Source of the DNA: Sclerodactyla briareus
Taxonomy: Eukaryota; Echinodermata; Holothuroidea; Dendrochirotida; Sclerodactylidae
Assembly: GCA_026419785.1 (NCBI GenBank)
Contig: JAODTK010005911.1
Coordinates: 159,001 to 223,000 of the forward strand
Direction of reading: 5' to 3'
Length of the DNA stretch: 64,000 nucleotides
Shown here in pieces: positions 1-64,000 of this stretch. The notes beneath the pieces are model-generated. The model made no database searches. It was not told the DNA's origin and saw nothing but the letters and a program-made list of their open reading frames with translations. The number at the start of each line of letters is the position of its first letter. The first letter of the stretch is position 1. A program made the position numbers and the translations under genes.

Positions 1-145
1 ACTGAAAAGTCATACTCATTCTGATTTTATCTGCATAAATCTCCTGACTACAGGCGGTTGTGAAGCTATTAATCTATAAGAATTGTTTAGTCATTTTTTT
101 CTCACCTCAATGAAATTCAGGAGGAGACTTAGTGGTTACTATGGC

Positions 146-185
146 GTGTGTGTGTGTATGCGTGTGTGTGTTTGTGTGTGTGTGT
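146..185. repeat. (GT)n microsatellite
   Basis: About 40 bases of gtgtgtgt with a few interruptions (tatgcg, gttt). The short open reading frames over it are low-complexity. Confidence 0.9.
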
Positions 186-267
186 CACACTTTCTCGTCA
201 GCAGGATATCTTTCGAACTGTGCAATTGCGGCGAAATTTTCAGGGTAGCATTCGGGTTGGCGTGCAC

Positions 268-690
268 GATCTGATTAGATTCTGGGCACAAAAGTCACTA
301 ATTAAGTAAGGTTATTAGCCTATTTTATGTTATTTATTGTTTAGGCTCGTTAGCAAGATACGGCTATATGAAATAGGTGCTATGGTGCCTCGGTTTGGCA
401 CATGGATGCAGGATATAGCAGATGAACTGATTGAGATTCCGTTTAAAACATGGTAATTGAGTCATCTGATCCGCATAATTTATGCCTGTTTCACAAAGAT
501 TTTGGGTCATGGAGGTCAGTCAGCCTTACTAAAGTGCTAATTATGTGAAATCTCCAAGTTGCTTGGATTTTCATGAAAACTCGTCTTTGGTTTACCTTGA
601 GTTCCAAAAATTTCTATTATGAATTCAGGGTACACTGGAGGCATTCAACATGTCAAATTTGCATAATTTATGCAAATTTTAAAGTTTGCC
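268..690. repeat. dispersed repeat family A, copy 1
   Basis: Starts gatctgattagatt and contains gctcgttagcaag and aatttgcataatttatgcaa. The same series, in the same order, occurs at 26462-26790 and, in part, at 27960-28165. No terminal repeats or coding seen. AT-rich and probably an old non-coding element. Confidence 0.7.
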
Positions 691-1635
691 GGATTTTTGT
701 GAAACTTTGAATTTGCACAAATTAGGCAATTTCAGTCACATTTCCACAAAAAGTCAATGATCAGTCCTTCCAAATTTGAAATTGGTCACTGATTAGTAGG
801 TGTTTCTTTGAATGTTGATACCAAAATCTTTGAGCGATTTAAGATAATTGTTTTGCCATGGTGACTAATAGAAGTAAACACTGGTCGCGCAACCAGACGA
901 GACACTGGGGGCGATCGCCTTGTCTATTAAAACCGATCCTTAAATGACCTTCCTCAGGGGACATCATAGGCTCCAATTTACTCTCCCAGTCCTCAACCAA
1001 TTATGTATGAACTTTTTCGATGCCGGAAAACACTCATTGCAGACGAATAGTCCGGCAAAAAGGGAGGGCGATGGGGTGGCCAACCCAGTGCTATGTTACA
1101 ATGCCAGGACACTGATAGTAGCATATTGAGGGGGTGCATGGTCGATAAGGGGTATGTATTCGTAGTTCACAGATTCACAACCCGTACTGTTTTGTAGAAT
1201 TCCTCAACCAATCATGTATGCTAGTCCAGAGATTTGCAAATGATTGTAGTTTTGCTATCATCGGGTTGTAAGAAATTGCTGGATTGATGACCGTTTTAGA
1301 ATTTCTCAAACAGTGTTGTTTTAAGTATGAACTGTACAGAACCACCAGTAAAGTTCATTCGACTAATCAGTGATGTGTCTCCCTTTCCCTAAAGAGAAGA
1401 CTAATTATTTAACTCACCGAGATTCAGATTATAGATACTTGTCAAGTTTAGTTTGATGAGCAACTGATCAAGCGTCCATTGCTAGAACAATTCACTATTG
1501 CTCCCAGTACTCTTCTTGCTATTCCAGGAATTAGTGGAGATTTTGGGGGTGAACAATTGCCTGATTGATATCCTCGGCGGATGAGAAAAGAGGTTGCTCT
1601 GTGAATCACATTACACCTAGTATTCCCTCCTTCCT
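691..1635. other. no feature seen
   Basis: AT-rich DNA left of the first recognised cadherin exon. Open frames are short and lack similarity I can recognise. Confidence 0.5.
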
Positions 1636-1957
1636 AGGTTAAAGGACACTGCAGGATGAATTATGAAAAATAAGGAAAACTGAATGCGCAGTCCAAACTG
1701 GAAGTTCATACCACTTTCCGTTAATGAGTTACAGTCCTTTGAAGTTTGTGTAACTGTTATATGCTCAAGTTTTCAAGAAAGCAATCTATGCATCATGCAA
1801 TAATAAATGTCATACTTGCATATCCCTGTTTCTGCAAACAATCTTTGTTTTCTATTGAATTCACCCATTTCCACTTGAAAAACATTTATTCTATGGGAGA
1901 GAATTGCTGTAGTGGGTAGGTAAGTGTTGATAGTATGGTATTTTTTTTTTTTTTTTT
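1636..1957 (+). repeat. dispersed repeat family B, copy 1
   Basis: Contains ggacactgcaggatgaatta, then catacttgca, ctttgttttctattgaattc and ending in a T run. Matching blocks occur at about 33262-33500 (+) and 48125-48375 (-). The repeated order across three sites marks a mobile family; no coding seen. Confidence 0.68.
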
Positions 1958-3925
1958 GGCCAACTTTCACAGTTATTTTGGGGTTAGGGCCATTTATCTG
2001 GGTCCCATTTTTCCTGGTCTATTTTCTCTATACTGAACCTAACTATTCATTTGCATTGATTTGCCACCGAAACCATTGAGGGCAATATTACTACACACAG
2101 CAAATAACAGAATTGAGAATATCAAGAATGTTGCTATAGTCTGTTGTTCGAGGCATTCAATTTTCCAGGAACAACATGTAGTACTCGTGGGATCCCTTTC
2201 CCCCTAATAATCGATGTCGAACCACACTAAGATACTTTATATGGAGAGATGCGATTCACATGTCTGGTTTCTGGTAACAGCCCGATACCTCTCATGATCC
2301 ATTCTCAAGAATCAATCAATACATTAAGTTCACCTTTTGTTCAGTAGTCTAGAAGCCAGATTTGTTTTGGTCACATAGTTCATTTAAATGGAAATGTTTG
2401 CACGCTCTCCCATGTACCCGTTAGCAGCAGCTTGGTATATGGAGTAGGGAGGTAGACCCACTTGTATGCTGGTACCTGAGGGCCCACCCTCTCACCTTCT
2501 CACCTCAGCCTTCCCACCCCCCACTGTATAGTGTCTGCAAATCTACTTGAGCCTATGAAGCCCGTACCACCCCCCTCCCCTCCCCCCTCATACCCCCCAT
2601 ACCCGCCCCCATAACCCCCCCCCCTTCCCCCTCCCCATTTCAACCTGGGCTTGCCCCTGCTATCTCCGATAGCTCACTATTGGTGATCAACCTTGCATTA
2701 CTTCTTCAAAAGTGGATCGGAGTTCACAGACCTGATGAATCAATTATTCACATGGTGAGCAATTTTTCTAGAGTTACAGTTTTCTTTTTACAATACGAGT
2801 GGGAGGTATACCCCCAGGTTATATTTTGTCCCAGAATACAGGTGTTTAGTGACCTCATTGTTACCAGTGTGTTCTGTCCACCTGTTGCCCTGCAGGGAGA
2901 GGGGGTATGCTTGACCTAATTCAATCCCCAGAGTCATCTGCATTCCTGGAGAAAATTGCGACTGTAAACACTGAGTTATAAAAGCATTATCATTTGACTT
3001 TAGGATTTATTTGCCTGGAAAATCATCCACCAACCAAACTTGCTTGTTTGCATGCTGCTACTTATACTGCCCACCTGTTATTCTTGCAGTCACTAAAACT
3101 TGGTATTGCAGCATCCTTAAAGAAGAGTACATGGACATTTCTTCCCGGTTGTAGACTTCTAGATTTAGGCTTTTCGGAGGGGGGGGGGATTATGAAAATT
3201 GTGGGAAACTGATATTTTCACCGATTCAGCTTGTTAGTATAATTATAACAACTCTTCTTGTATTGATGAAGCTCATACTAGGTATGCGGGTCCCCCATGA
3301 TGAGTACATGAGGCCTATTGTTTGGTTAGGTCTTGGTCAAAGCTGGTAAACATCTTTTTATCAAAGTCAACAATGCTTCAACAGCCTGATTGATCAAATC
3401 AGGATCAGTAGAGAAATTACTGAGTATTAGTTTTCTAGCTCCCTATAGAGTGTTGCTATACTATTTTTTACCCTATCCCAGATCTGAATAGCCCATATAT
3501 CACCCCCCCCCCTCCCCCTACGGATTTGACCCGAACTTGGTAGAATGGACTGCAATTTGACTCTGGAGGTCATTCGAGGTCAAATTTGAATGATTTATGC
3601 GATTTCCCAAACTCAACTGGATTTGAGGAAAAAAAAATTGCATCCATGTACAGTAGACTACGTTTGGTCCTATTAAATGGATGCCTTTAATACAGGAAGA
3701 ACATCTACAATTCAATACACTAAGACCTGCATCTCTGATCATATGGTGTTTGCACTGCAAATTATGCATTTCTTATTTTCCTTTTGATATGTAAGGGAGA
3801 CCAGGGTCGTAAATGCACAATTTTCAAGGGGAGTGTGAACTTTTGAGACCGACAAGATGTTCTGTCTGAGACCCGACTTTATTGATTGAATATTTTGTAA
3901 TTTTCCAAGGTTTTTTTTTTTTTTT
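1958..3925. repeat. ~1.97-kb tandem block, copy 1
   Basis: From gccaactttcacagttattt to a terminal T run. The next copy begins 1967 bases later. It includes a C-rich tract (about 2500-2650) and a G run near 3179. The short frames in it are the same in each copy, but none resembles a known protein. Confidence 0.9.
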
Positions 3926-5889
3926 GCCAACTTTCACAGTTATTTTGGGGTTAGGGCCATTTATCTGGGTCCCATTTTTCCTGGTCTATTTTCTCTATAC
4001 TGAACCTAACTATTCATTTGCATTGATTTGCCACCGAAACCATTGAGGGCAATATTACTACACACAGCAAATAACAGAATTGAGAATATCAAGAATGTTG
4101 CTATAGTCTGTTGTTCGAGGCATTCAATTTTCCAGGAACAACATGTCGTATCTTTGGATCCCTTTCCCCCTAATAATCGATGTCGAACCACACTAAGATA
4201 CTTTATATGGAGAGATGCGATTCACAGATCGGTTTCTGGTAACAGCCCGATACCTCTCATGATCCATTCTCAAGAATCAATCAATACATTAAGTTCACCT
4301 TTTGTTCAGTAGTCTAGAAGCCAGATTTGTTTTGGTCACATAGTTCATTTAAATGGAAATGTTTGCACGCTCTCCCATGTACCCGTTAGCAGCAGCTTGG
4401 TATATGGAGTAGGGAGGTAGACCCACTTGTAATGCTGTACCTGAGGGCCCACCCTCTCACCTTCTCACCTCAGCCTTCCCACCCCCCACTGTATAGTGTC
4501 TGCAAATCTACTTGAGCCTATGAAGCCCGTACCACCCCCCTCCCCTCCCCCCTCATACCCCCCATACCCGCCCCCATAACCCCCCCCCCTTCCCCCTCCC
4601 CATTTCAACCTGGGCTTGCCCCTGCTATCTCCGATAGCTCAAGATTGGTGATCAGCTTGCATGACTTCTTCAAAAGTGGATCGGAGTTCACAGACCTGAT
4701 GAATCAATTATTCACATGGTGAGCAATTTTTCTAGAGTTACAGTTTTCTTTTTACAATACGAGTGGGAGGTATACCCCCAGGTTATATTTTGTCCCAGAA
4801 TACAGGTGTTTAGTGACCTCATTGTTACCAGTGTGTTCTGTCCACCTGTTGCCCTGCAGGGAGAGGGGGTATGCTTGACCTAATTCAATCCCCAGAGTCA
4901 TCTGCATTCCTGGAGAAAATTGCGACTGTAAACACTGAGTTATAAAAGCATTATCATTTGACTTTAGGATTTATTTGCCTGGAAAATCATCCACCAACCA
5001 ACTTGCTTGTTTGCATGCTGCTACTTATACTGCCCACCTGTTATTCTTGCAGTCACTAAAACTTGGTATTGCAGCATCCTTAAGAAGAGTACATGGACAT
5101 TTCTTCCCGGTTGTAGACTTCTAGATTTAGGCTTTTCGGAGGGGGGGGGGGATTATGAAAATTGTGGGAAACTGATATTTTCACCGATTCAGCTTGTTAG
5201 TATAATTATAACAACTCTTCTTGTATTGATGAAGCTCATACTAGGTATGCGGGTCCCCCATGATGAGTACATGAGGCCTATTGTTTTGGGGTTAGGTCTT
5301 GGGTCAAAGCTGGTAAACATCTTTTTATCAAAGTCAACAATGCTTCAACAGCCTGATTGATCAAATCAGGATCAGTAGAGAAATTACTGAGTCATTTAAG
5401 TTTCTAGCTCCCTATAGAGTGTTGCTATACTATTTTTTACCCTATCCCAGATCTGAATAGCCCATATATCACCCCCCCCCCTCCCCCTACGGATTTGACC
5501 CGAACTTGGTAGAATGGACTGCAATTTGACTCTGGAGGTCATTCGAGTCAAATTTGAATGATTTATGCGATTTCCCAAACTCAACTGGATTTGAGGAAAA
5601 AAAAATTGCATCCATGTACAGTAGACTACGTTTGGTCCTATTAAATGGATGCCTTTAATACAGGAAGAACATCTACAATTCAATACACTAAGACCTGCAT
5701 CTCTGATCATATGGTGTTTGCACTGCAAATTATGCATTTCTTATTTTCCTTTTGATATGTAAGGGAGACCAGGGTCGTAAATGCACAATTTTCAAGGGGA
5801 GTGTGAACTTTTGAGACCGACAAGATGTTCTGTCTGAGACCGACTTTATTGATGAATATTTTGTAATTTTCCCAGGTTTTTTTTTTTAG
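3926..5889. repeat. ~1.97-kb tandem block, copy 2
   Basis: Nearly identical to copy 1, differing mainly by small insertions and deletions, and ending at the same T run. A 170-base unique spacer (5890-6059) follows. Confidence 0.9.
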
Positions 5890-6059
5890 CACGCCCTTGG
5901 GCATTCTCAAATTTGAACACTTGGGGCAGCGCCTCGCCTCCACTTATGACGGACATCTGCCTAAATTTTAAATTTTGGCTATGTTCAAGTCAAAGTTTAT
6001 CATTCATCTCCTAAACTGTAGCCTATTATTCACAAAGTCCCTAGCCCCCCCCCCCCCTC

Positions 6060-7448
6060 TCATGTACCCGTTAGCAGCAGCTTGGTATATGGAGTAGGGA
6101 GGTAGACCCACTTGTATGCTGTACCTGAGGGCCCACCCTCTCACCTTCTCACCTCAGCCTTCCCACCCCCCACTGTATAGTTCCTGGAAATTTACTTGAG
6201 CCTATGAATCCTGTACCACCCCCTCCCCTCCCCCTCCCCCCCATACCCCCCATACCCCTCCCCACCCCCTCCCCATTGCAACTTGGACTTGCCCTGCTAT
6301 CTCCGATAGCTCAATATTGGTGATCAGCTTGCAAGACTTCTTCAAAAGTGGATCGGAGTTCACAGACCTGATGAATTAAATTATTCACATGGTGAGCAAT
6401 TTTTTCTAGAGTTACAGTTTTCTTTTTACAATACAAGTGGGAGGTATACCCCCAGGTTATATTTTGTCCCCAGAATACAGGTGTTTAGTGACCTCATTGT
6501 TACCAGTGTGTTCTGTCCACATGTTGCCCTGCAGGGAGAGGGGGTATGCTTGACCTAATTCAATCCCCAGAGTCATCTGCATTCCTGGAGAAAATTGAGA
6601 CTGTAAACACTGAGTTATAAAAGCATTATCATTTGACTTTAGGATTTATTTGCCTGGAAAATCATCCCCAACCACTTGCTTGTTTGCATGCTGCTACTTA
6701 TACTGCCCACCTGTTATCTTGCAGGCACATACACTTTTTTTTTTTTTGGGGTATTGCAGCAATCCTTAAAGAAGAGTACATGGACATTTCTTCCTGGTGT
6801 AGACTTCTAGATTTAGGCTTTTCGGAGGGGGGGGGGATTATGAAAATTGTGGGAAACTGATATTTTCACCGATTCAGCTTGTTAATATAATTATAACAAC
6901 TCTTCTTGTATTGATGAAGCTCATACTAGGTATGCGGGTCCCCCATGATGAGTACATGAGGCCTATTGTTTTGGGGTTAGGTCTTGGGTCAAAGCTGGTA
7001 AACATCTTTTTATCAAAGTCAACAATGCTTCAACAGCCTGATTGATCAAATCAGGATCAGTAGAGAAATTACTGAGTCATTAGTTTTCTAGCTCCTATAG
7101 AGTGTTGCTATACTTTTTTTAATTTACCCTATCCCAGATCTGAATAGCCCATATATCACCCCCCCCCCCTCCCCCTACGGATTTGACCCGAACTTGGTAG
7201 AATGGACTGGCCTTTGTACTCTGGAGGTCATTCGAGGTCAAATATGAATGATTTATGCGATTCCCAAACTCAAATGGATTTGAGGAAAAAAAAAAAAAAT
7301 TGCATCCATGTACAGTAGACTACGTTTGGTCCTATTAAATGGATGCCCTAATACAGGAAGAACATCTACAATTCAATACACTAAGACCTCATCTCTGATC
7401 ATATGGTGTTTGCACTGCAAATTATGCATTTCTTATTTTCCTTTTGAT
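6060..7448. repeat. ~1.97-kb tandem block, copy 3 (5' truncated)
   Basis: Starts within the block at catgtacccgttagcag (matching 2411 and 4375) and runs to ttccttttgat. More diverged than copies 1 and 2, with an extra T run near 6729. Confidence 0.88.
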
Positions 7449-7841
7449 TGGTATTGCAGCATCCTTAAAGAAGAGTACATGGACATTTCTTCCTGGTGTA
7501 GACTTCTAGATTTAGGCTTTTCGGGGGAGGGGGGGGGGGGGGGGGGGGGGGTAGAAAATCGTGAGCAACATTTCACCGATTCAGCTTGTTAATGTAATTA
7601 TAACAACTCTTCTTGTGTTGATGAAGCTCACATGGTTCCCCATATGAGTACATGAGCCCTATTGTTTTGGGGTTAGGTCTTGGGTCAAAGCTGGTAAACA
7701 TCTTTTTATCAAAGTCAACAATGCTTCAACGTGCCTGATTGATCAAATCAGGATCAGTAGAGAAATTACTGAGTCATTAGTTTTCTAGCTCCTATAGAGT
7801 GTTGCTATACTATTTTTTACCCTATCCCAGATCTGAATAGC
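7449..7841. repeat. internal partial copy of the tandem block
   Basis: At tggtattgcagcatcc the sequence jumps back to the middle of the block and repeats it up to gatctgaatagc. It includes a run of about 20 G (7530-7550). The jump suggests unequal recombination or an assembly join. Confidence 0.82.
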
Positions 7842-9226
7842 GACCGTGGTGGACGTTTACAGAGAGGGGAGGGGGGAAATTTTTCTGTAGGTGGCCTCCT
7901 TACAACGGTCCATATGTTACAGTTTTTATGGAGTTCTCATGTCACGGAACATCCATCTGGGGGTATATTCAAGGTTCCTTAAAAAAAAGGGGAGGGGTGT
8001 AACGTGCCCCACGCCCCCATATTTACGCCCCTGAAGGGGACCCGAATCATCAACTATTGCAACACTGGCTGTACTGTATGATATTTGCGATGCTGATACC
8101 ACACGACTCACTGAAAGCCTTTGGATAATCCTAAACAGTTCGCATTTCTTCTAAAGTGCAGTACAGTACGTGACCTACAATTGAAAAACGCTCCAGCCAG
8201 TTGTTTGGCCAAGATGCCATGGTAGTTTCAAAAGTTTGTCACACCTTTAAGCTTATTCTTAACAGACATCCCAACTCAGAGCTGGTTTGATACATGACAA
8301 GTCAAACAGTGAGCCATTGTCAGCCTTTGTTTGCAGTAAGAATTGAACCTGTGTCTATTGTGTGGGAGTTGTGAAAAATACAATCAGAGCTTCAGAACCA
8401 TTCTGGTTTATTCCCACGGTCGGAAAATAGCAGGAAATGTGATGACACTTCAAAAGAATTTGCCCGCTACAAATTGAGTTGCGTAAAGTTCCGATACCAT
8501 TAAAAACGCAAGTCGGGAGCACATCCATTATCTACAATGCAAAATGAATATTAGGCCCCACAGTTTTAAGTGTGATATATTATGTTATTAGCATACTGTA
8601 GGCCCAAGAAACATGGCCAATTTAAAAAAAAGCATTGAAGTTTCACCTGAAAGTCAATTCCAAAATGACAACAGAAATTTATATGAGAAGTGGTATTCAC
8701 ACAAAAATGAATGAGATTATTGATTTCATATCCAGTTGTACAAAATGAACAAGTCCGTGAGATTTGAGGCAGATGGCGATTATTGTTTAAAAAAAATTCT
8801 TTACAGGGTTTCGCATTGCATGTTACTGTTTCTGCATTGACTTGTATTACAGATGTTACAGCAGAATAATTGCCCCAATGATGTTGCTAGGAGTACTTGA
8901 CTAGCATATTGTGCAGTATTTTCAATTTCAACAGTATCTGCTCAAGTTTTGTCTGGAGGTTTGATTCTTACAAATAAAAAGTATCAAAGTCAAATCATCT
9001 ATATATTGTGCTATACATACACTGCTGGGATGAATATCACAGTACAAACTAGTGTAAATAGGTATGTCAATTAATGCACTGGAATCTAGAGAACTATAAC
9101 GTATACCACACAATATCAATTTTAGTTATGAAATGGTTACATGGTAGAGTTCATTTTAGCCTCTCTATGTGATAATTCTGTAAAAAATCCAACAAAAAAC
9201 AGCTCAGTATATTGTGTATTGTTAGA
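7842..9226. other. no feature seen
   Basis: Ordinary AT-rich sequence between the tandem block and the hAT remnant. No exon, repeat border or structured RNA was recognised. Confidence 0.5.
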
Positions 9227-9234
9227 ATCTAGAC

Positions 9235-9893
9235 CAGTGTTTTTCAAAGTGGTCCATGCATACCGCCCCCCAAGGGGCGCTGGTAAGTTTTAGGAGGGTG
9301 CTATAGAATCGATGGGGAATAGGGGGGCAGTGAGGACTGGTTTGGGGGTCCCTGATCAACTACGGGGTACCACACTGGCTACATGAAATCATTCTCCTCC
9401 AAAATGATGAGAGGCGCAGGTCAGATTCTCACAGTATGAATAAGGACAATTCTGGCTTCTGAAACGAGAGGAATACCCTGCACTGCATGTGGAAGGAGGC
9501 AGAACTTCTACTTATGGTGTTTCCTACATCCTACCTCGTTGAAAGAGGATTTAGCGCGGTCATGGTGTTGCTGTCCGAGTATCGGAACTGCCTTGACATT
9601 AGGAGGGTTGATCTGCTTTTCTCTTCCTTACTAAGATGAGGCCAGGCTCCCGAATCGTACATATGTGTTATCACCTATAAGCTCACCCTTCCCAAGTGAC
9701 TGAACTTTGAGCCCCATTTCAGAGTCTATGGTATGTTTGTCATTGCTTGCAGCTTCAATACGGTGGATATTAGGATCAAACAACAATTCCTGAAACATGA
9801 GTCCCCATTTTTTAAAAGGTGGGAAGGGGGGCGTTGAAATTGTTCAAAATGGTGGAAGGGGGCGGCAGTCTGAAAAAGTTTTAAGAACCACTG
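9235..9893 (+). mobile_element. hAT DNA transposon remnant with exact 8-bp target duplication
   Basis: The 659-bp element begins cagtgtttttcaaa and ends, on the other strand, cagtggttcttaaa, typical hAT terminal repeats. The 8-mer atctagac stands on both sides (9227-9234 and 9894-9901). Inside, 9503-9637 encodes FPTSYLVERGFSA and LLSEYRNCLDIRRVDL, the hAT C-terminal dimerisation domain. The remaining transposase has been deleted, so it cannot move on its own. Confidence 0.85.
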
Positions 9894-9901
9894 ATCTAGA
9901 C

Positions 9902-10477
9902 CCTCCACTCAAGACCACACTCCTCACTCATGCACCACCCTATCTGTAAAACTGTAGCAGAGTTGTTGTAAAAACATACAAAACAGTTTCAGTGTGAGAG
10001 CAGTCATGACAATGTGTTACAAGTATGCGGAAAACTTTCCATTTCCATGAAATTCGCTAATAGCATAGCTAATAATAATAGCCAATCGCAATATTACGAC
10101 CTTACGGACACTTACTATGTAAAATGGAAATTATGGTAGTTGTAAGGCAGACGAATTATGGAAATTGTATGCTGAAAATCTAGTGTGGGTTGCACTACTA
10201 CTCACGTCGATGCGATCTCCACGCCCTGCTGAATTCACATTAGAGCACGGGGCGTGTAAAATGGCAGTGCAGGCAATTGAACTGGTGTTGCCAGAGAGTA
10301 TTTGAGAATTGGACTGCGACACAGGATGGGAGCGTGATGTATCAGCGTGGATCAATGGATTAAAGTTAACACCTACCATGCGTTAATTGCTCTTCGGTCT
10401 TCACTGGTCCACTTCATGCTGTTCTATGATACATGCACTGCCTCCCATCTGGAATATCATGAGAGTTTGAATTTTGG
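9902..10477. other. no feature seen
   Basis: Sequence between the hAT element and a SINE. Nothing recognised; the ~80-residue reverse frame has no similarity known to me. Confidence 0.45.
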
Positions 10478-10760
10478 TTGGGTAATACCAAGACTTTGAA
10501 AATGATACCTTATCGTTGGGCGCTCAGGCGGCTGAGCACAAGGAATTGGAGGCAGAACCAATGAAGGGTAGGCAAGTTGCCACCTGCTTGTGATTGACCC
10601 CCCACCCTCACATTGAGGTCTACTGCCTAAGAGGCATTTCCTTATTCTATGTACCTGGTGATAGATTTGCCACTGACAATACTGTACAGCATCCAGGTCT
10701 GAACCTTTGCCTAAAAAAAAGCCACTTGTGACATCATGCATAGAGTGAACCACAGTAAAA
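10478..10760 (+). mobile_element. SINE family 1 copy
   Basis: Contains the block gactttgaaaatgatacctt, gggcgctca, gggtaggcaagttgccacct, cctcacatt and aagaggc, in the same order as copies at 37390, 43360 and 61660. The tRNA-like head is missing or decayed. Confidence 0.65.
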
Positions 10761-11980
10761 ATCTGTGTGAATGCCACTTTCCGTCCTAATGTTGTTAAAG
10801 CACAAAATCGAACCATTGAGTATATATGTGGTTGGCCTTCACAAATACCCTTGTGACATCATAAATCCCAAATTTGGGGGTGTGGGTCTTAATATGTTCT
10901 TTCTTCACCTAGCTGTGCTTGTTTACTTGGAAATCTGTTGCATGACCATCAAACTTGACTGAACTCAATTTAGTTTAGTTCCGAATTTCTTTACCAAGGC
11001 TACGTGTTTTCGTCTAGAATTTCTTCTGCTCATTGTCCATCCCTTTCAAGGTTTCCTATGCCGTATTTGCATAATCGGTGAATCAGTAAATAACAAGCAA
11101 CTTCAGGTGTCAAGGAATCTCAAGACTTGACGATGTAACACCTTTGTCTCTGAGACGCATACGTGGGGCGCTAGCGGGGTTAGTACACTTACCCAGGGTC
11201 ATGTGAATTTAATTATAGCCAATCTTTTTGCGATTATTACGGGTGAATATCTCCAGATTCCAATAGCGCTATACTGGCTGAGAGTGGTAGCTAGAATAAC
11301 TATAGTGCTCATATAACTAATTAGGATGACTTATGAGATCATTATTAATAGATTGTTGTATATACTTGTAGAATTCTTTGAACATCAACAGGAAATATGA
11401 AAATGACTATTGAAAGTTCAATTGAGAGATAAATGATTATGATTGTAAGATTCTTCAGATGTCCATCCACCAGAAATAAATATGAAATATGGAATCCAAC
11501 AAAATTCTTCTTGCGACCATTATCAATAGACACCTTGACCTTTAGAGTTGCCACAAGTAGATATAAAAGGAGTGAACCTTAAAACCTTTATCAACTGTTT
11601 CTTAGGGGATGATTATAAGGACCATTTTCAGCTGATGATTATCGTAACAAAATGGTATATTATATATCCACCAAAGATAAATATGAGGTGAGTACAGATT
11701 GTATCTTAATTTGTAGCTGGATGTTTTCATGAAAACTTTGAGATGAGTATATTGTAAAATTGGTGATATCCAAATTGCAGTAAATTTACTAAACAGGTGA
11801 CAATTATGGCATTTGACTTTTGTTTCAAAGGAGTAAAATGATATATTTATTATTTTAGTGCCTGTCTGACTGAGTGCTGGCTACCACCAACCAGCACCGA
11901 CCAGTGCAGCTACATCTCTGAACTCCATTCACTGTGGCTGTGCACATTTGCATACCTTTAATTAACCTCTCTGCTATTTT
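10761..11980. other. upstream stretch, signal-peptide exon not found
   Basis: The exon coding the signal peptide of the cadherin should lie 5' of 12309. I saw no ATG followed by a hydrophobic run and a phase 1 donor here. It may be further upstream or outside the window. Confidence 0.4.
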
Positions 11981-11984
11981 AATA

Positions 11985-12180
11985 AGTTGGCAGATCAGTA
12001 GAATACCTGTCTGCCTATGTGGTCTCAGATGCTCCCTGGTTCGAACCTTAGTCCGTCAACATCTCTGATGGCTCATTTCTCATGTAGCAGAGTGGCTGCA
12101 ACTGGAAACTGCACCGATGCCTGTCTGATAAGGTTGTTAAATGGCAGCCCTGGAAGCTTGAATCTAGTAGGCCTGCCTTA
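11985..12180 (+). mobile_element. tRNA-derived SINE remnant
   Basis: Carries a B-box-like ggttcgaacc and the head of a tRNA-like promoter, followed by aggttgttaaatggcagccc. Similar in layout to the other SINE copies here. Confidence 0.5.
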
Positions 12181-12308
12181 TTAGGCTCTATTAATGATTC
12201 CACCTGAGTGCAGTGCCCCTCGGTGGGTAACCAAATGGGCTATGAATTCGAAAGAATATACTCAATATATATCTCAATCTATACCCCTATTTCTGTTCAT
12301 TTTCTCAG

Positions 12309-63840
<51,532 letters not shown>

Positions 63841-64000
63841 TGGCTCATTGAAACCTTTGCTGAACTGTTCACATTAACCCACGTACTGTTGGTATACCAA
63901 AGCATCCATAGTTTGAGGTTATATCACCTCATTAATACCTTATCTCATGGCTAATTGTTGTCACATGACATCAAAATGAAAGTACAGGATCTCGCCAAAA

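Overview
This is eukaryotic, AT-rich, intron-dominated DNA from a repeat-laden animal genome. Retroelement types (5'-truncated LINEs with TTA-type tails, tRNA-derived SINEs, hAT elements), AT-rich dispersed repeats and intron sizes fit a marine invertebrate deuterostome such as an echinoderm. The species cannot be fixed from sequence alone. I found no prokaryotic gene, rRNA or free-standing tRNA gene.

Only one gene is supported. From about 12.3 kb to the right edge the + strand carries roughly 31 short exons, mostly with clean AG/GT borders and largely compatible phases. Read in order they encode a chain of extracellular cadherin (EC) repeats. The order and two anchors match cadherin-23 (CDH23), the upper tip-link cadherin: the exceptional tryptophan in the EC7-EC8 linker (NDNSPQW) and the YSRxxLxETxGxG start of EC12. 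The window covers EC1 to the start of EC16. The signal-peptide exon is not identified to the left. The distal EC repeats, membrane span and cytoplasmic tail lie beyond the right edge. EC4 is not found, and there may be one extra EC between the EC12-like and EC13-like parts.

About two thirds of the exons contain one-base (sometimes two-base) frame breaks. Most are at short homopolymers, while splice sites and the cadherin motifs on both sides stay intact, and I saw no stop that a frame break does not explain. This looks more like uncorrected sequencing or assembly indels than a dead gene. Exon coordinates are therefore reliable, but a conceptual translation of the raw sequence is not.

Layout: 0-1.6 kb flank with a dispersed repeat; 1.9-7.8 kb a ~1.97-kb block present about three and a half times; 9.2-9.9 kb a hAT remnant with an exact target-site duplication; 12.3-23.8 kb EC1-EC2 and the start of EC3; 22.1-23.0 kb a 34-bp minisatellite; 25.1-28.8 kb EC3; 28.8-32.7 kb a stretch where EC4 should be; 32.7-42.5 kb EC5-EC7, interrupted by a 2.5-kb intron made almost wholly of satellites; 42.5-43.4 kb a ~95-bp tandem array grown from an exon/intron boundary; 43.7-45.3 kb a LINE on the - strand; 46.8-52.8 kb a dense exon cluster, EC8-EC13; 55.8-63.8 kb EC13 to the EC16 start, with two more minisatellites. 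Two decayed exon copies (32.5 and 60.6 kb) lie next to their parent exons.
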